DNA from: Symsagittifera roscoffensis
Taxonomy: Eukaryota > Xenacoelomorpha > Acoela > Convolutidae
DNA: 64,000 bases
NCBI RefSeq assembly: GCF_963678635.1
Contig: NC_087069.1
Coordinates: 27,454,303 to 27,518,302 of the forward strand
Reading direction: 5' to 3'
A program made the translations under genes and the position numbers. Every line of letters begins with the position of its first letter. The stretch's first letter is position 1. Under the pieces are notes generated by a model that was not told the origin of the DNA, did not search any database, and worked only from the letters and a program-made list of their open reading frames with translations. This document shows, in pieces, positions 50,420 to 62,350 of this stretch.

Positions 50420-51560
50420 CTTTCTCCCAATTTCCGTTACTTAGTCCAAGGGAATGTGGTAATTCTTTTCTAATCTCAAGTTTTCTCCACTGAAGTCTGG
50501 ATAATAAAGCTGTTCAGCTGCATCCTGTAGTGAAGTCAAGTCAAAAACAAGAGTATAGTGATTTGAAAAAATTCCAAACGAAGAGCTGGAAAATCATCGT
50601 CAAACTGAATTGTTTTTCTTGTTGTAACAAAAAGGCGTAAAGGAGAACTGGTGTCTACTGAAACAATTGCTCTTCCACCCTGAAAAATTCTCAGCTCTCT
50701 CAAATTAAAATGTTGATAGTTGAAGGACTTTTATGAACAGATCCCGCAACAGCTGAGTTGGCATTCACTGCAACAGCTCTTATTCTTATTGGAGAATTTT
50801 TGAAAAACTTTTCCGAATATACTGGTTTTGACGAGATGGAACGACAAAATGCTTGCTATAGTTTTCATGTAAATGTAATGAGCAGGCTCCCTTTCCAGAT
50901 TCCATTGCAAGTATTGATGATTAGGTTCAGCTAATAAAATTCTTCTAGTTTACAGTGAGCAATCAACAGTTCTCAGACTAATATTTGGATTATCTAGCAT
51001 CATGTAAAAATAGAACTAGCTCAAATTATTTTAATTCGAACTTTAATTTTTGGTAGTAATAGTTTTTCACAACTGAACAAATCAATAACAAGCCTCCCTT
51101 AGAGTGATTAAGTTATCCCTGTTCCAAAATAATTTGCTCTATTAATGAACGGATACATATCAACAACAAGCAAGTAATCCTTTATTCTTCTTTGAAAACG
51201 TGTTGAATTTGCTCAATATTTGTGCATTTTGAGGATTTATTCCATTGGCGTTGTAAGACTATGTTTTGTTAAAATAAACTTCAAAATTGTAAAATAGAGA
51301 ATGTAGTAGATTGTTTACATAGGTTAAGTAAGATTTTGATTCCTCACCTGAATCATTCCCTGATTTTGCTTTATGTTCCGGTTTTTTTTGAAAGCGTCAA
51401 ACAACCTTCCTTCGAATAAGTGAAGCTTTAAGCAGAGGTGGTTATGACGCATATCCAAATAAAGGTTACGGTGCGTCTCAATTTCAAACTCAATACTGCT
51501 TTCATCTAGAGAAATACTGGGAAATACTTTTTGTGTGTAGAATGACATAATTGTTTCCAA
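50420..51560 (-). pseudogene. Polinton major capsid (double jelly-roll type) remnant
   Basis: Read in several frames on the minus strand. The N-terminus at 51560-51324 has SSIEFEIETHRNLYLDMR, the familiar IEF...YLD start of Polinton hexon-like capsid proteins. It continues in another frame with YVNNLLHSLF near 51330-51290, then NPNISLR and AEPNHQYLQWNLEREPAH near 50990-50900, and NLRELRIFQGGRAIVSVD near 50705-50650, with stops and deletions between. The layout matches a capsid family I know from nematode genomes. No intact product is possible. The 5' part is duplicated at 49100-49672. Confidence 0.65.
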
Positions 51561-51631
51561 AACCGGGATTTCATAAAAAAAAAATTGTACACGCTTTGTA
51601 CCGAAACTGGCTATTTTTATTCATACTCAGT

Positions 51632-51931
51632 TTATCTCGTAAAAATCGTCTTTGTGAGAGCAACTGGTTTTCGATTTAAATTTTCGAGAAACGGTTCCAC
51701 TAGTTCTATGTTTGGATTTGTTTTTTCCAGCTCCATACAGCTTTCGAAATGTTCTTGTTCTAAAATTTTTGCAAATGTCTTAGGATTTTTGCAGCTGGGA
51801 CTATATTTTGTTTCATATAGGATCGAATCCAAGGTTTCAAGCATCGTGAATAATACGACTTTATTTGCCGAGTTTGCCTCTCCTTCTTTTTCACTAAGAT
51901 AGACTTGCTGTCTTTTTTCGATTTGCCCCAA
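51632..51931 (-). pseudogene. open region upstream of the capsid, unrecognised
   Basis: 99 aa, mostly charged, ending PFLENLNRKPVALTKTIFTR. The same C-terminal segment is duplicated at 49672-49448. It lies directly 5' of the capsid remnant and may be the end of a separate small Polinton gene. Confidence 0.4.
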
Positions 51932-51954
51932 CTTTCTTCAATATCTGGAAGCAC

Positions 51955-52526
51955 AATTCAAATCAATTTTCCCCTTGTAGGATTTTTGCAACACAAAAAA
52001 TTTACCAATTCTTCTTTGATTTTTTGAAAATTCAAATAATTGGAACTGGTGTCTTTTGTTGATTACATTTTGAGTAGAAGAAAAAACTGATCAGAAGAAA
52101 TGAGAGAAAAGATTTGGAGATTAAAAGAAAAAAAGGACTAAATAGTATGAGTCATCATGATTTCCATATATGAATCTAGTACCAAATATAGAATTTTTGT
52201 ATACGTTTTCTGAAAATGGGAATTGTGTACGCGGGAGTGCTCCTGTTTAAAACCAGAACTCTGAACAAAAAACTGCTTTTCCAGATTGTCCAAAAACCAT
52301 TCTTCCAAAGACTATTCTAACCAAAACCATTCTTCCAAACCGCTCTTCCCAGTTCTCATTCAGATTACTGTAAAAAATTGTTTTTTTTTCGTTTCCAATG
52401 AATTTTTCAAAAAATAGAATATAACCCAATATTTTTGTGTGTCTACCCATAGTTCCTATTGTTCTCTTGAAAAATGTTAATTCCAGATACTTCTGTTTGG
52501 TTTATCTTTCGATCAAATTTTTTTCA
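51955..52526. other. Polinton spacer
   Basis: No supported gene. A 67-codon minus-strand frame at 52247-52450 shows no recognisable features. A short duplication (ACCATTCTTCCAAA) occurs near 52295 and 52328. Confidence 0.45.
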
Positions 52527-52668
52527 CTTTTTTCAACAAAATGCGAAAACTGATTCATTTTTTTATGCTACATGTGTTTCACTTGTTTCTAGAAAATGCT
52601 AAAAATGTTTCAATTTGTTTGTTAAGATGCGGAAAGTGTTTCAGTTTCTTTGACAAAACGCAAAAAAA
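52527..52668. repeat. ~31-45 bp degenerate tandem repeats
   Basis: Successive units of the form GTTTCA..TTGTTT..(A)AAAATGC.AAAA. At least four can be aligned by eye. Non-coding. Confidence 0.5.
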
Positions 52669-52967
52669 ATGATGAAGTATTTGTATTTTTGTGAAAATTT
52701 TTGTTGTTTTCTCGAACAGGTGTTCAAAAGTTTCTTGATACGTGGTTAAACGTTGTATCGCTTTTTCATATTGTGTTCTAATTGATTCGAATGTTTTGGT
52801 GTGCTTTACACTGAATTACTCATCGATTTTCAAAGGTGAAAAGAATTTGATAAGAGATAATAAGTACAAAAAAATGAAATAAATAACAAGCAACAACTAT
52901 TTACAAAAAATGGTTATTCGAAGAGCTGTTGAGATTTCTAAAGGTTCTCTATAGAACGCAGAGCTGG

Positions 52968-53427
52968 TCAAGGTTTCATCGCTGATGGTTGTTGCGGTGG
53001 GGTATTTTGAGGCACTGTTTCAGAGAACCCGTCATGTTCGTCTATTGCGATGGGGTTTTCGGCTGATCCCGTCTCCTGCATCCAAGGAAAGGAGAAGTCG
53101 CTGAATGGTTGAGCCACATATCTAATATCAGGAACTTCGGGGTAGTTCATTCCCACGTAGCTCAGACACTTCTTCCATCATTGCATTGTTCCAATTTGGT
53201 TCTCTGTGATAGGGAACTTGCGATATATGATGTTCGTTGAAATCCCTTCGCATCGCCTCCACCATGTGCCAGACTTGGATTGGGAAGTCTATTTGCGCCA
53301 AAACACTCCAGATACTGTTTCTCGCACTTGAATTGTACTCGATCAGGCGAAAAATATACCGAGTACGAAAGGTGCTGTTTTGAACTGGGAAGATCCTTTT
53401 GAGCAATAACTTGAGCGAAAGATACAT
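52968..53427 (-). pseudogene. unrecognised minus-strand gene with one frameshift
   Basis: Two overlapping frames, 53427-53128 (99 aa) and 53156-52968 (62 aa), that look like one ~155 aa gene with a frame change near 53140. The first starts MYLSLKLLLKR; the second ends in a Pro/Gln tail (NTPPQQPSAMKP). Base composition is richer in GC than the flanks, and the residues look protein-like. It is probably the 5'-most gene of the minus-strand Polinton unit. I do not recognise it. Confidence 0.4.
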
Positions 53428-53459
53428 AGTAAAAAGAAGAATAAGTACTGATTTATAGC

Positions 53460-53560
53460 TGAGAGGAGGCAGTTGACATTAACTAGGTTAAAAATGAAAT
53501 GTTTAGAGCTGAGAGAGGAGGTAGTTGACGGTTGTAAGGATGAAAATGTAATGATTTTAA
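53460..53560. repeat. two-unit ~64 bp tandem repeat
   Basis: GAGCTGAGAG(A)GGAGG.AGTTGAC occurs twice with the spacer between also similar. Lies at the junction between the opposed transcription units. Confidence 0.45.
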
Positions 53561-53789
53561 GTTAGGAGTGAGGAATACATTCAAATCAAATGTGTGGGTT
53601 TAACCAGTCAGAACTGATTTTGACTGTTTGGTCTGTAATCGTTTCGACTCAGATTTTATCTCCTTTTCAAGGAAAAAATATGATAGTCTCCAATCAAAAA
53701 ATTTTGTTCAATTTTAGGATCTTTTGAGACCTTGTAGTTTCGAATCACAAAAATTGTTCAATTTTGTTCTGGTGATCGTATACAATTAG

Positions 53790-54780
53790 AGAAAGATACT
53801 TAGTAAAATTGAGAGATACTAAACTACAGGAACACAAAAAAATGATTGCTTCACTGCTGATGGTGATTGCAACCATTGTAAGTTTATTTTTGAAGCGATG
53901 GAATGTAATTTTCAATTTTGTCTTTGTCAAGAAGCTAGACCTAGCTTCACTGATGATGATATCAAACGAGGAACTAAAAAAAAGAATTGGATGAGGTTCG
54001 AGATAAAAGTTACTCCATAGAAGAAATATGGGAGTTGGGATCAAATTAAAATTAACTTAGCCGTAGAAAATTAGGTCAGTACTCTTTTTTATTTTATCCT
54101 TCAAAAAAACCTCTTTCCTCCAAACCAAATCACTGCAAAACACTCGAGATGAAACAATTTTCAGCTACGCGCAAAATGATTTGAGTGTTCCATATGAAAT
54201 TAAAGCACGTTTTTCTAAATTCCCGCCTATTTTCAAAAAATTGATATTACCAGAAACAATATCGGGGAATATTTGAATATGTAAACAGAAGGAAAAATAT
54301 TTTTGAAACAACCACAGCGAATGTTGATATCGAGCTTTAATTTAACAAGCAGAACACTTATAGCAACGCTTCTTAACTTTTAATTGGATCATGGACTACA
54401 GTGTACAAAAATTTATCGATTTGTACAATACACACCACGTAAAGTGTTCAACAAATTCGTTCAGTCTTTTGCTGATTCTAGGCAAGCCGGTGATGGATAG
54501 GCCGATGTCGATGAATTTTTCAAAGCAATTCTCTGGAAATCTTTCACAAAATCTGATCATGCAGATTTTTGAGATTTGAAAATCTTTTGAAAAAATGGAG
54601 GAATAAAGAAATTCGCTGGAGAGTTTGGACAAATTTGGAAATTGAGTATGGGATAAAAACAGTCTTTGATATAATATCGTACGACTTTTTAATCAATTTC
54701 AAAAGCTCGAAAAACAGCAAAATATCTTACCATGGCAGGTGTAATTCAGCGGTAATTTTGAAGCTTTGATACTCAATATT
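53790..54780 (+). pseudogene. duplicated fragment of the DNA polymerase gene
   Basis: Repeats the segment 57530-58470 of the polymerase pseudogene. Shared landmarks: AGAGATACTA.ACTACAGGAACACA, CTTCACTGCTGATGGTGATTGCAACCATTGTAAG, GAAGCTAGACCTAGCTTCACTGATGAT, the GAAACAATATCGGGGAATA block, and a block beginning TTGTACAATACACACC. It lies upstream of the polymerase start and in the same orientation, and has no intact frame. Confidence 0.6.
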
Positions 54781-55317
54781 TGGTTCAAAATTAAACTCTT
54801 TGATTGAGTAGTTTTCTCAGAAAAGACCTTTACTTAGTCGGATAAATCAATTTTTCTCATTGAAAACTTCGAGAAAAATATGAAAAAGTAACACTGCACA
54901 TCTATTTCATCAAAAAGAAAATCCATTAGATTTTTTTCTTTCTTCCTGTAAAATAACTCGCGAAATTGAAATGATTTTTGAAAGAAAAATTCGAAATGAT
55001 GACTTTTTTTATAAAAAAATACAAACAATTTAGTTTTATAAACTGCTGGACTCTTTTTGAAAATAGTGTTACAAAAACAATACTCAATTCTGATTGATTG
55101 GTTTTCCCTAAGCAACAGCAATTAAAACATTTTTCTTTCTGACTTTCTTTTACCTTAAAAGCAATTGCTCTATACTTTGTATAACAACATGAAAAAATTT
55201 TCAATTTTTTTCAACAATTAAGTAAGTTAATCTATTATCTTTTTTGAGACATTTCAAATATCTCAATTTCGAATAATTTTTTTTATTTTGGTACATGCTA
55301 AGTCTCCCACTTTCAGA
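54781..55317. other. Polinton spacer before polymerase
   Basis: AT-rich. Hydrophobic open stretches on the minus strand are low-complexity. A T-rich tract followed by CTTTCAG ends at 55317, immediately before the first readable polymerase-region exon. Confidence 0.5.
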
Positions 55318-58300
55318 TGCCAGCACTCAACAGGAATGAGAAAATGAAATGTGAGGACTGTGGTAAAGAGTACAGGAGAGCCAATGCGGCTCAACATTGC
55401 AAGAGTTGCGTGCGATGAGTCATTTTTTGTCCGGAGTGTAATTTTTTACTTACAACCAGTAAGAAAGAGTTTACATACGAACCAAAAGCACTTAAAGTCA
55501 ACCCCAAAATCAAAAAAGTGTATATTGTGTGAGAAAGAATTTCCGAGCTATTATTCACTTCATTAACATTGTAGAAAAGATCACGGGTTAAAAGAGAGGA
55601 AAATGAGTGATTCTGTTGCTGATTTGAATGAAATCTTTACAAACAAAAATTTCACGAGAAGAAGCTACAAGATGAGTTGAATGACTGCCAACACTTCTTA
55701 ACGGATACTGAGATGGAAAATGGACGTCAGAAGATGTTCAGTTTTCAAATTTGATCCCGATCTAGTTCATCAGAAACTGGATCAGGTCTTTCAAAATCAT
55801 GATTGCGCAGCAAAAATTTACATTGCCTTGGGACTTGTGTTATGTAATATAAAAATAGGTGAAAATCGTTACTTTTGCGCTCATGAAAATAACAAACACT
55901 TTGATAAACCTATGCTGCTTTGTACTCAAGCAGACTTGACGACTATACAGAACAAGGTCAATAAACAAAATATCCTTGAATTCTGTACACAAGATAGACA
56001 AAATACAAAATGGCGATTCAAGCTGATCACTAATTAAAAATCTTGGCTCCCTACTTAAAAAGATAACCATGGAGTGTCCAGATTCAGTGATTCTCCAACC
56101 GCTTCTGAGTAATCATCAAAAAAAATGTTTGATTTCAGATCCGAGAAAACAACCCTACAATGACGGTTTGTGTTTGTTTCGAGAACTTGCAATTCGTTAG
56201 CATGGAACAACTATTCTTGGATTATCCACCTCCAAGATCTTTACTGTTTTTCTTGAAAAATCAGTATGTTATCAGAAACACTTTCTTGGAGTTTTAATGG
56301 ATAATCTGGATATATAGTTGAAGTTGTAATAGAGAAAAAGATCTTTATCTACAATATCGACATTGAAGAGAGAGATTTTGTAAGGGAATTAACTCGGAGA
56401 ACTATCGTAATTACTTGAATGTTTTTAAGCTTCTACGGTACAACAATCACATTATTTACTTCAATAATTTTGACATCTTCATCAAATAATTACGCAAGAT
56501 CCACAATCCGTTTTTTGAACTAGTGGCAAATTTGGGATTGTTGGCGGAAAAAAATAAAGCGGAGAATTAATAAAAATTCTGGAAAAGGAAATTAACTTCA
56601 AAAAGCGGCTTCACATAAAATTCAGCATTCTTAATGAACGATGGAATTTCGAAAAAGTGAAGCAAGAGAGTACGAAGACGCATAAAACGAGTATGAGGAA
56701 GAAGAAACAGACGCATCCACCCACTTTCTCAGGACACAGAAAAATCAATTGATTGAATTTATGCAACATCCAGAGAGATACACCAATACTCTACCAGTAT
56801 TTGAATTCAACAGTGGCCGGTATGAATGATATACTTTAATCATACATCATCCTCTACCTTATCAACGTATAGGAAATTGAACCTTCAGTCGTCAAGAAAA
56901 CGAACAAATTGTTTTGTTCAAATTTGTAGACATTTAACTACTGGACATTTGAAAATTTTTGGGTGGAACTACTATTTTACGGGACCACGGGACTGGAGAA
57001 CTACAACTACCTAAAATCCATCTGGAAACAGGAGTAAATGTCAACAAATTGCGATTTTCAACAGAGGTATAATAACAAAGATAGCGTTCCCACCCTTGAA
57101 ACTTTGCACAAAATGATTGTTTTTCCTGATGGCAAAGGCATAGACATGTTGAAGCTCGACAGCACACTACCGAATCTACCGAATACCTGTCTTTACAAAT
57201 CAACAGATTTAAAGTCTTACCCATTCTCCTCGAGTGATAGTGATTTGCTTGAAAAATATACGGGAAGATATGACCGGTGGTCCCTCAACTATTTTCACCA
57301 GGAAAGCAGTAGCAAACAAGACATTTGTTCGAAAATCAAACAACTTTTTTGAAATCAATCGTTGAGATCGATGCCAGTAACCACTAACCTCATTCCATTG
57401 TCAGGGTATGCCCAACGGCTTGTATACGAGATGGAACTTCAATGAAGAAACAGAAAAACTCTAGGCAAGGCAAAATCCAGTTCGTACGTTTGAATGTATG
57501 GCCATGTCATATTTTCAAGCAAACCTGAATGTAAAATTGAGAGATACTATACTACAGGAACACAGAAAAAAATTGTTGCTTCACTGCTGATGGTGATTGC
57601 AACCATTGTAAGACTATTTTTGAAGCAATGGATTGTTATTTTCAGTTTTGTCTTTGTCAAGAAGCTAGACCTAGCTTCACTGATGATAATATCAAACGAG
57701 AAACTAAAAAAAAAGAGAAATGGATGAGGTTCGAGAAAAAGGTTACTCAATGGGATCAAATTAAAATTAACGTAGCCGTAAAAATTTATGTAGCCGTAAA
57801 AACTCATTTTTCTTTTTCCCGTCAAAAAACCACGTTCCTCCAAATCAAATCACTACTGCAAAACATTCGAGATGAAACAATTTTCAGCTACGTGCAAAAT
57901 GATTTGAGTGTTCCAGATAAACAAAAACCATGTTTTTCTAATTTCCCGCCTATTTTCAAAAATATTGAGAATTGGATGAGGTTCGAGAAAAAGGTTACTC
58001 CATAGAAGAAATATGGGAGTTGGGATCAAATTAAAATTAACGTAGCCGTAAAAAATTAGGTTCGAACTCTTTTTTAATTTTCCCTTCAAAAAACCTCTTT
58101 CCTCCAAACCAAATCACTGCAAAACACTCGAGATGAAACATTTTTCAGCTACGCGCAAAATGATTTGAGTGTTCCATATGAAATTAAAGCACGTTTTTCT
58201 AATTTCCCGCCTATTTTCAAAAAATTGATATTACCAGAAACAATATCGGGGAATAGGGAATATTTGAATATGTAAGCAGAAGGAAAAAGTTTTTTGAAAC

Positions 58301-59225
58301 AACCACAGCGAATGTTGATATCGATTAATTTAACAAGCAGAACACTTATAGCAACACTTCTCATCTTTTAATTAGATCTTGGACTACAAAAATTGATCGA
58401 CTTGTACAATACACACCGCGTAAAGTGTTAAACAAATTCGTTCAGTCTGTTGTTGATTCTAGGCGAGACGGTGATGGAAATCCATTATCTGGTGTGGTAA
58501 AAGATTGAAATTGCTAGTAGAGAGTTCCTATGGCTATCAAATGATGGAAAGATCAAAACATACAATGACAAAAATCTTGGAGACGAAAAAACACAAAAGC
58601 AATTAATACCCAGTTAAGACTTGAATGAAATGGAGCATGTTAAATCTACTATAGAACATCTTGACCCAATTATAGTAGGATTCTTTATACTAAAGTATGC
58701 CAAGTTGAGAATGTTGGAGCCGTATAAAAACTTTTTTGTCAAACTTTGCGCCGACAACAAATTTGAAGAACTCGAGTGGATACAGATTTTTTCTTTTTGG
58801 CGTTGGCAGAAGAAGATTGAGATGAATGTATCCTTCCCAGCCAGCGATCAGAATGGACTGAAAAGCAAAGCGAGGATTGTCGAGACAACTTCAACGCAGA
58901 TGAGAAAAACAACTTTTCTCCCCGTACTTGCTGCTCTAAACATAAGAAACATGACAAGAGAGAACCAGGTTCAAGGAGGAGTTCAGATGTACCGAAATGC
59001 TGTGTATCTGTAGTAAACCTTACTGCTCTTATGATGGTAAAAGTCAAAAGTATAAGTTTATTAGTAAAGGATTGAACAAACGCGCATTAGAAGACTCTGG
59101 AGATGGTTCGGTGGCAAAGTATCGACAAGTAAGAGACGAAGCAGAGAACCTAAAGTCAACTAAAAGAGGATTTAAAACGATTAACCAAGTAGTGTCAACT
59201 TATGAACAAACTAAAATAGGTTGAG
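55318..59225 (+). pseudogene. protein-primed type-B DNA polymerase of Polinton (decayed)
   Basis: A 3.9 kb series of frame-jumping pieces. C2H2-type fingers near 55348-55400 (CEDCGKEYRRANAAQHC) and 55522-55572 (CILCEKEFPSYYSLH). KFDPDLVHQKLDQVFQNH (55747-). DGLCLFRELAI near 56165-56200. HIIYFNNFD near 56450. A Cys-rich exonuclease-region piece near 57580-57740. The palm segment SSYGYQM near 58525-58545. DPIIVGFFILKYAKLRMLEP (58660-58720). The metal-binding DTD at 58779-58787, out of frame with what precedes it. The C-terminal KYKFISKGLNKR and YEQTKIG (59048-59223). Order and motifs match Polinton PolB. Numerous stops and frameshifts make it non-functional. Confidence 0.75.
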
Positions 59226-59394
59226 CGACTTTTACCCTGAACGGTAAGTTGAATGTGATATAATGAATACATACTGAACCTATAAGTTTTTAAGAGTTTA
59301 TGTAGTAAAATTATCTATGATGCTATAAGTTTAAACATCTTTTGTAACTAACCTTTTAAAAACTTTTTATCACTTTTTTTTAGAATCTGAAACA
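59226..59394. other. Polinton spacer before the right terminal repeat
   Basis: Short AT-rich stretch between the polymerase end and the inverted repeat. Nothing recognised. Confidence 0.5.
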
Positions 59395-59583
59395 TTGGCA
59401 AAATCGGACGCCAAAAATTTTTTCTCGAAACTTACCATCTTACCATCTTACCTATGACCTTAATACATGGAAAATCTCTTGCTTATGTTAATACATAGGG
59501 CGAGGACCGGACACTTTATAGCCTATGTTAATACAAAAGAGTTCTCACCAACCCCAACACCCGATTTGGCTCCAACATATACT
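59395..59583 (-). repeat. Polinton right terminal inverted repeat
   Basis: The reverse complement matches 47833-48019. It contains a short direct duplication, CTTACCATCTTACCATCTTACC, not in the left copy. The outer end in reverse complement reads AGTATATGTTGGAGCC. Confidence 0.7.
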
Positions 59584-59732
59584 ACTTTAGCTTCATGTAG
59601 ATAAACATGCAACGCTTGAAATTTTGTTGATTGATCATAAACTCATTAAACTCATTATCAGAAATGAGTTTGAAAAATTAACAGTTCAAGCAAGTTCGTC
59701 CAATTTTAGTTATAAGCTAACCATTTACAAAT

Positions 59733-60826
59733 CTACTTACGCTCAAAGTACTCCATTTCTGTTGGTTGCAGAAAATCAGACACCAAAATGTTTTCCCCCA
59801 AGTTTCCGATAATATCGTGCGGGTCAATTGCTTTCTTAAATATTTGCAGTTCACTCCCATTTGATACAAACTGATATTGGGCAAGGCAGAGTTCGCCCGA
59901 AGATTCCATCACGACTTTGCTAGGATATATTGAAAGTTCTGATCCATTTGCATTTTCGATCCACAACTTGAAAAAAGGTAACCAAAAATAACTATGACAT
60001 TTATCTTTGGAAGTATGAAAGAAAAAGTTTCAGAAAGTGATTGGAACTGAGCCTTGGCAAACCCAGGATATCTAATGTGTTTTGAGAGTTTTTCAGCTCT
60101 TTTTGGTTCTCCCCCCTCGTGCAAAACTTGCTCAAGTTGTCCGAAAGCAAAAAAAAAACTCTTTTGAAAAGTTTGGCAATTTCAAACGCTTTAAGTCCAA
60201 CGTAAATTGAATCAGACCAAATGCGGGGGGAAATAGCTGTTTCCCTGGACTTGCTCAATTGTCAGACCCATAAGAGGCTATCAAGAAGCTCTATGTCTCT
60301 TCATTGTCATATTTACGATTGTCTTGAAACTAAAAGTTTTATACAGCCCTTTTTTGAAATAAATAATTTTGTAATTGGAGTCTAAAACTTAAAAACTAAA
60401 AGACCGGAAGTTCTGTAATTTACTTGATGAAACTTGGATCAAAAGAATTTGAAAATGCAATACCGAAACTTCACTTGCCAGGTAGATTTTATTGAGGGTC
60501 AATCTACAAATTTCATTGAGGTCGTTCTGCCAGACGTCGTGTATTTTGCTTTCATTAAAAAACACGAATGCCAGTATCAATGGTATGTTGATCTTCACTA
60601 ATCCCGAGTAGAGCACCTCGTATGAAGTTTGTTTGAGATATACCGGATTGATTCGGACGGCACAATCTTTTTCATAATCAGCTATATTTGATACGGATAA
60701 ATAAGGCTCATTGTAAAAGTTGTATGACTCCTCTGAACAGTCAACTGAAATAAAAAAATTGACCAGCAATTGAAATATATAAGAAAATCTTAAAAAAAAA
60801 AACACTGACAAATGCCGCACCGACAA
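59733..60826 (-). CDS. possible spliced gene, unrecognised
   Basis: Minus-strand pieces with plausible exon character. A first piece starts at the ATG at 60824-60826. After a putative ~60 base intron ending in TTTTTTTATTTCAG at about 60750, an exon runs ~60749-60480 (CSEESYNFYNEPYLSVSNI, KDCAVRINPVYLKQTSYEV). A second region at 60142-60010 (HEGGEPKRAEKLSKHIRYPG) joins, through a possible intron ending TTTTTTCAAG, to 59966-59733 (LCLAQYQFVSNGSELQIFKK). The donors are weak and I cannot prove that the pieces belong together. No domain recognised. It is the best host-gene candidate in the window, or another decayed element. Confidence 0.3.
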
Positions 60827-61949
60827 AATGCCGGAGAGTTATACTGGAAATTTTCGTGATTTTTGATAATTTTTTCATCTTTCGTTTATGCATTTCCAAA
60901 AAATTGAAATGAGTGGAATTCAGTTGTCCATTGCTGTGCCTAAAAAGTGGTTTATATCAATGCTTATGAAAAAGTTGAGATTAGCACAAAAATTAAGGAA
61001 AGTGTTGCTTTTTGAGCTCAAAGTTTTCTAGTTAAACCATACAAAAAGTAATTGCGACATTCTTCAGAGAAAAATCAACAACCCAAGTACATCGACCTTT
61101 GATATCTTATAAGTCTATCAATCTTTGATATGGAAGAAAATCTTGGCTGTCTTGGCAAATTATTGCATAAAAATCTTGCTAAATATCAAAAACTCTTCAA
61201 GAAAACTGAAAGAATCTTGAAGAAAAAGCGAAGATAGCAAATGGTTAATTAAAAGGTTTTTGACGAACTGCAAAGAAGATGGAGGATTTTACTTTCAAAA
61301 TTTTCCAAGATGTCAAAAAATTTCCAGCCTTCTTATTGAAAGTTAATCTAAGATATTCTGAAAAAAATCTCCCGAACTCTCAGTTTTAAAACTCAATTGC
61401 TTCAAGAAAACGATGCTTCAATAATGCTTTTTTAACAAACTGATCATCTTTAGTGAACATTTAGCAACATCTCCAATGATTAAAACTATATTTTTCAAAA
61501 ATGTTCAGTCGAGTCTGGCAGGTAGCTTGGCGCTATCTATTCTCCAGTCAAAAGTCACAGAAGATATATTGAAATCAATCATAATATATGATATGCAGAA
61601 GACACCCGTACTGGATTTTCATGAATAATGGTCAATTTTATTAGATATTCATTGGCGCAGTCTCAATAAAAATAAAAAAAAGCTTAATTTTAAATAAAAA
61701 TTGATAACAAATCTTAACTTTTGTCAAATGAAAAAATATATTTAATGATTATAGTCAACTATAATAATTTTATTTGGTGAGCTGTTACGAAATATTCAAA
61801 CCAAGTGCTTATAATGAAAATTTTCAAAACTTAATCGATGCTTTTTTTCTGAATACACGTTATCAGGTAATTAGAGTTCTTATAGTTTTTTTAGTTTCTC
61901 AGTTTTTCAATGATCATTATTTACTGTCCCTAATTTTCACACCTCCTCG
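60827..61949. other. AT-rich spacer
   Basis: No gene, repeat or RNA that I can support. Several AATCTTG-type short repeats near 61140-61230. Confidence 0.5.
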
Positions 61950-62350
61950 ATTATATTACCACTATGTTGACATCAACCACTAATTATACCACCCCCCTTT
62001 CCCCTTTTACATCTCCGCCCCCGTTTAAACCCCATACACCACAATTATCCCCTCTCCTCGTTAGCACCACCAGATCCCTTTCTCCGCCACGTTCCACGTT
62101 TGTAGTCAAACCACCACTTGAACACCCTCGTTTGAATCGCCCGTTTTGCCCCTCCGTCCCTCACGTTTACAACACCCCCCCCCCCCTCACCCGCCGAAAG
62201 TACATCCTCATTTACATCCCCGTTTACCGAACATTTCAACATTTAAGAGAAGGCGCGGTTTTGGGGTCCTGTGGGGGTGTTAACTCGGGGGAGGGGATTG
62301 AAGTGGGGTGGGGGACCGAACACATGAACAAAAAAGGGAGGGGGAAGGGA
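61950..62350. repeat. C-rich then G-rich low-complexity block
   Basis: The plus strand is C-rich from about 61980 to 62210 (including a run of C at 62177-62189) and G-rich from about 62250 to 62345 (GGGGGAGGGG, GGGGTGGGGG). Same composition switch as 27928-28325. Open frames across it are compositional artefacts. Confidence 0.55.

Larger units (their letters stand above)
47833..59583. mobile_element. Maverick/Polinton relic
   Basis: An 11.75 kb segment bounded by diverged inverted repeats (47833-48019 and 59395-59583). The ends resemble AG...CT, and the repeats share TGTTGGAGC, TATTAACATAGGCTATA, GTGTCCGGTCCTC, GGTAAGTTTCGAGA and TTTTGGCG. Inside are the hallmark genes as pseudogenes. On the plus strand is a type-B DNA polymerase (55318-59225). 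On the minus strand are a capsid-like protein (50420-51560) and an adenain-like cysteine protease (49799-50038). I did not find an integrase or packaging ATPase. Opposed transcription units fit the family. All genes carry stops and frameshifts, so it is dead. No 6 bp target duplication is visible, probably because of decay. Confidence 0.8.
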
